Positions 44,778 through 46,068 of a stretch of 46,068 nt of DNA are shown piece after piece. The notes beneath the pieces were generated by a model. The model had not been told where the DNA came from, ran no database searches, and saw only the letters and a program-made list of their open reading frames with translations. Where the stretch lies: NCBI GenBank assembly GCA_029551395.1, contig JAKPFN010000010.1, forward strand, positions 1-46,068. The letters are read 5' to 3'. Source of the stretch: Armatimonadota bacterium (GTDB lineage Bacteria > Armatimonadota > UBA5829 > DTLH01). Position numbers and translations under genes: made by a program. The number at the start of each line of letters is the position of its first letter. Within the stretch, counting starts at the first letter, position 1.

Positions 44778-45056
44778 TTATCTAGGCTCATATGTCGCGC
44801 ACAGCGCCTGATTATTCTGCCAGATCACACTTATATCGCTGCAAGCGTGGCAGGACATTTTATAGTTATACTCGCACTGAGTGATGTGACAAGCGCCGAC
44901 CGTGCCTTCTCCTCGGGGAGGGTTTTGAGCCTCTGCCTGAGCAAAAGTTTCGCAGGCAGGAGTGTCACTGCCGACTAATATCGCGTGAGCATAGCACTCA
45001 TTATCCCGATTATAAAAGCACTGTGTAACGGTGCAAGACTTGACTTCAGGAATCAT
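44778..45056 (-). CDS. DUF1540 protein with two cysteine-rich repeats
   Basis: This 92-residue protein is built of two similar units: SCTVTQCFYNRDNECYAHAI...CETF and ACHITQCEYNYKMSCHACSD...CATY. Each has the DUF1540 pattern C.V..C.YN....C.A..I....C.TF with five or so cysteines, probably binding metal. Function is unknown. AAAGGAGGTG precedes the ATG on the minus strand. The protein is soluble and has no signal peptide. Confidence 0.85.
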   Translation of the reverse strand: MIPEVKSCTVTQCFYNRDNECYAHAILVGSDTPACETFAQAEAQNPPRGEGTVGACHITQCEYNYKMSCHACSDISVIWQNNQALCATYEPR

Positions 45057-45911
45057 TTTGCCACCTCCTTTACACGCTAAAATAATCCAACGATAGTTGA
45101 ATAAGTCAGTGATAATTCAGCAAACGTTGCATACCCTCAATACAAAGGTAATAAACAGGAGGAAGAAGCGAGTGATGATTAACAATTAATGAGTCTGAAT
45201 CAAAACGCAGATGCAAACCTTGCGGCTTCTAACTGAAGACAGGGGTAGGGGATCTCAGCATAGCACCCAATATCAAACAAAACACACACGAGAGAATGAT
45301 TACAAAGGATAACACTTCACCCAAAAAGCCTCCCACAATAAGTCTTTCGTACTCTTCGCCTAATTTCGTGCCCTTCGTGTTTCAAATACAGTGGAAAACT
45401 ATACAATCAAACTACCTGAACACCTGTTCGTATAAATATCACGGAAATATACCCGCTTTTTCCATACTTTTTTGCCAAGTTGTTGTCTTATAATTATGGA
45501 CAACAAATATTTTTAGTGGTTAGGGATCTACTCACCGAGTAGCATCTCATAACAGAGTCAGGAAAACCTTGTATACAGCAGTAAACAAAGGGCAACGGTA
45601 GCAAGCAATGCCGAAGGTACTATATCTCACAACAAGATACAGAAAAAGCCGGAACAAACTCAAACAGCCATTTTTGAGCTTAAATTGTGGAGTTCGTTCC
45701 AGAAAACAGCTAAAAAAACAGGCAGGAACAGACTCAGATAAGCCAAAGAGAAGGGAGTGCAATAAAAAATATGCAAAACGAAATAATTTCCACGCTCATA
45801 GGCCACCATTCCAAGCTCAAATCGAGCCTATTTCATACCCATTTCGTTTTGCAAAAACCAGTAAAATACGCTCTATTGTACCTTACAAGAAAGCACTACA
45901 ATCATAGAACT
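45057..45911. other. AT-rich gene-poor region with nested inverted repeats
   Basis: No credible gene was found in this stretch: the open frames have atypical composition and no good ribosome sites. The notable structure is at 45772-45853. TGCAAAACGAAAT (45772-45784) and ATTTCGTTTTGCA (45841-45853) are exact inverted copies, and inside them ATAGGC (45798-45803) is mirrored by GCCTAT (45826-45831). It could be a cruciform, a replication-associated site or a degraded element end. Confidence 0.5.
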
Positions 45912-46068
45912 TTACACTCTACTCTCGCTTCGCGTGGTGACGATGTCGTTAGAGGCAGCCCACTGGTTGATGTCTCGCTTGTTGATCGCTGCTGCCATCA
46001 GGTCAGGGAACAGGTCTGGAGTGCAGGCAAACGCGGGGATGCCGAGTCCGGCCAGTTTTTCGGCTACA
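45912..46068 (-). CDS. C-terminus of a VWA/CoxE-type protein (partial)
   Basis: Only 51 residues and the stop are in the window, and the gene runs on beyond the right edge. The sequence includes LAGLGIPAFACTPDLFPDLM, then AAAINKRDINQWAAS. This is recalled from the C-terminal end of von Willebrand A (CoxE-like) proteins that often partner MoxR ATPases. The stop codon lies in sequence resembling the heptamer repeats (GAGAGTAGAGTGTAAAG on the minus strand), suggesting the repeat abuts or extended the gene end. Confidence 0.55.
   Translation of the reverse strand, partial: VAEKLAGLGIPAFACTPDLFPDLMAAAINKRDINQWAASNDIVTTRSESRV

Noticed and set aside
45608-45907. 99-codon plus-strand ORF
   Set aside because: Composition follows AT-rich, Lys/Arg-rich noncoding sequence, there is no clear ribosome site, and it runs through the nested inverted repeat.

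Overview
This is a bacterial chromosome segment of moderate base composition with densely packed genes, about 42 credible protein genes and no rRNA or tRNA gene. A Wza-type polysaccharide export protein with a signal peptide suggests an envelope with an outer membrane. The xerD-deoB order, DUF5317, DUF1540 and the paired HD-GYP proteins resemble Firmicutes and other Terrabacteria. I cannot fix the lineage from sequence alone; an uncultivated Terrabacteria phylum such as Armatimonadota is a guess.

Layout. 1-6.1 kb is the end of an envelope or exopolysaccharide cluster: a small cysteine-rich protein, a GNAT/FemAB-like protein on the minus strand, Wza-like export, a CapD/WbpM-type nucleotide-sugar dehydratase and GalE. 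6.1-12.5 kb is a translation block, thrS-infC-rpmI-rplT-pheS-pheT. Its ThrRS lacks the TGS domain, its PheT lacks the EMAP-like OB domain, and infC has no usable canonical start and probably begins at AUA. 12.6-20.2 kb holds a conserved unknown protein, then a roughly 285-nt element closed by a perfect 15-bp inverted repeat with a 28-codon secreted-peptide ORF inside. A tightly packed run follows: two membrane HD-GYP proteins (one with a rubredoxin-like insert, one with a damaged HD pair), DUF5317, a GT39-type glycosyltransferase, XerD and DeoB.

20.3-25.3 kb has a large secreted NHL/metalloprotease-like protein, a TolB-like propeller and a mutarotase-fold protein around a bidirectional terminator. 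25.5-29.6 kb has a consensus promoter, a K+-independent-type membrane pyrophosphatase, an MscS channel and a Nudix hydrolase. 29.7-29.95 kb carries its own promoter and a long-hairpin RNA (6S-like, or a leader). 29.96-39.0 kb is trpS-trpEGDCFBA-deoC-recO, mostly overlapping, so charging and synthesis of tryptophan are probably co-transcribed. 39.0-44.3 kb on the minus strand has a HEPN protein, xylulokinase, a transaldolase-like enzyme, alanine dehydrogenase and an amidohydrolase. The last 1.8 kb is gene-poor, with hairpins, heptamer arrays, a DUF1540 protein and the C-terminus of a VWA protein.

The strongest candidate for something undescribed is 13.26-16.5 kb: a structured element with an internal secreted micropeptide beside two unusual membrane HD-GYP proteins and a DUF5317 protein. 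Degenerate heptamer tandem arrays at several intergenic sites are a second, genome-scale signal.
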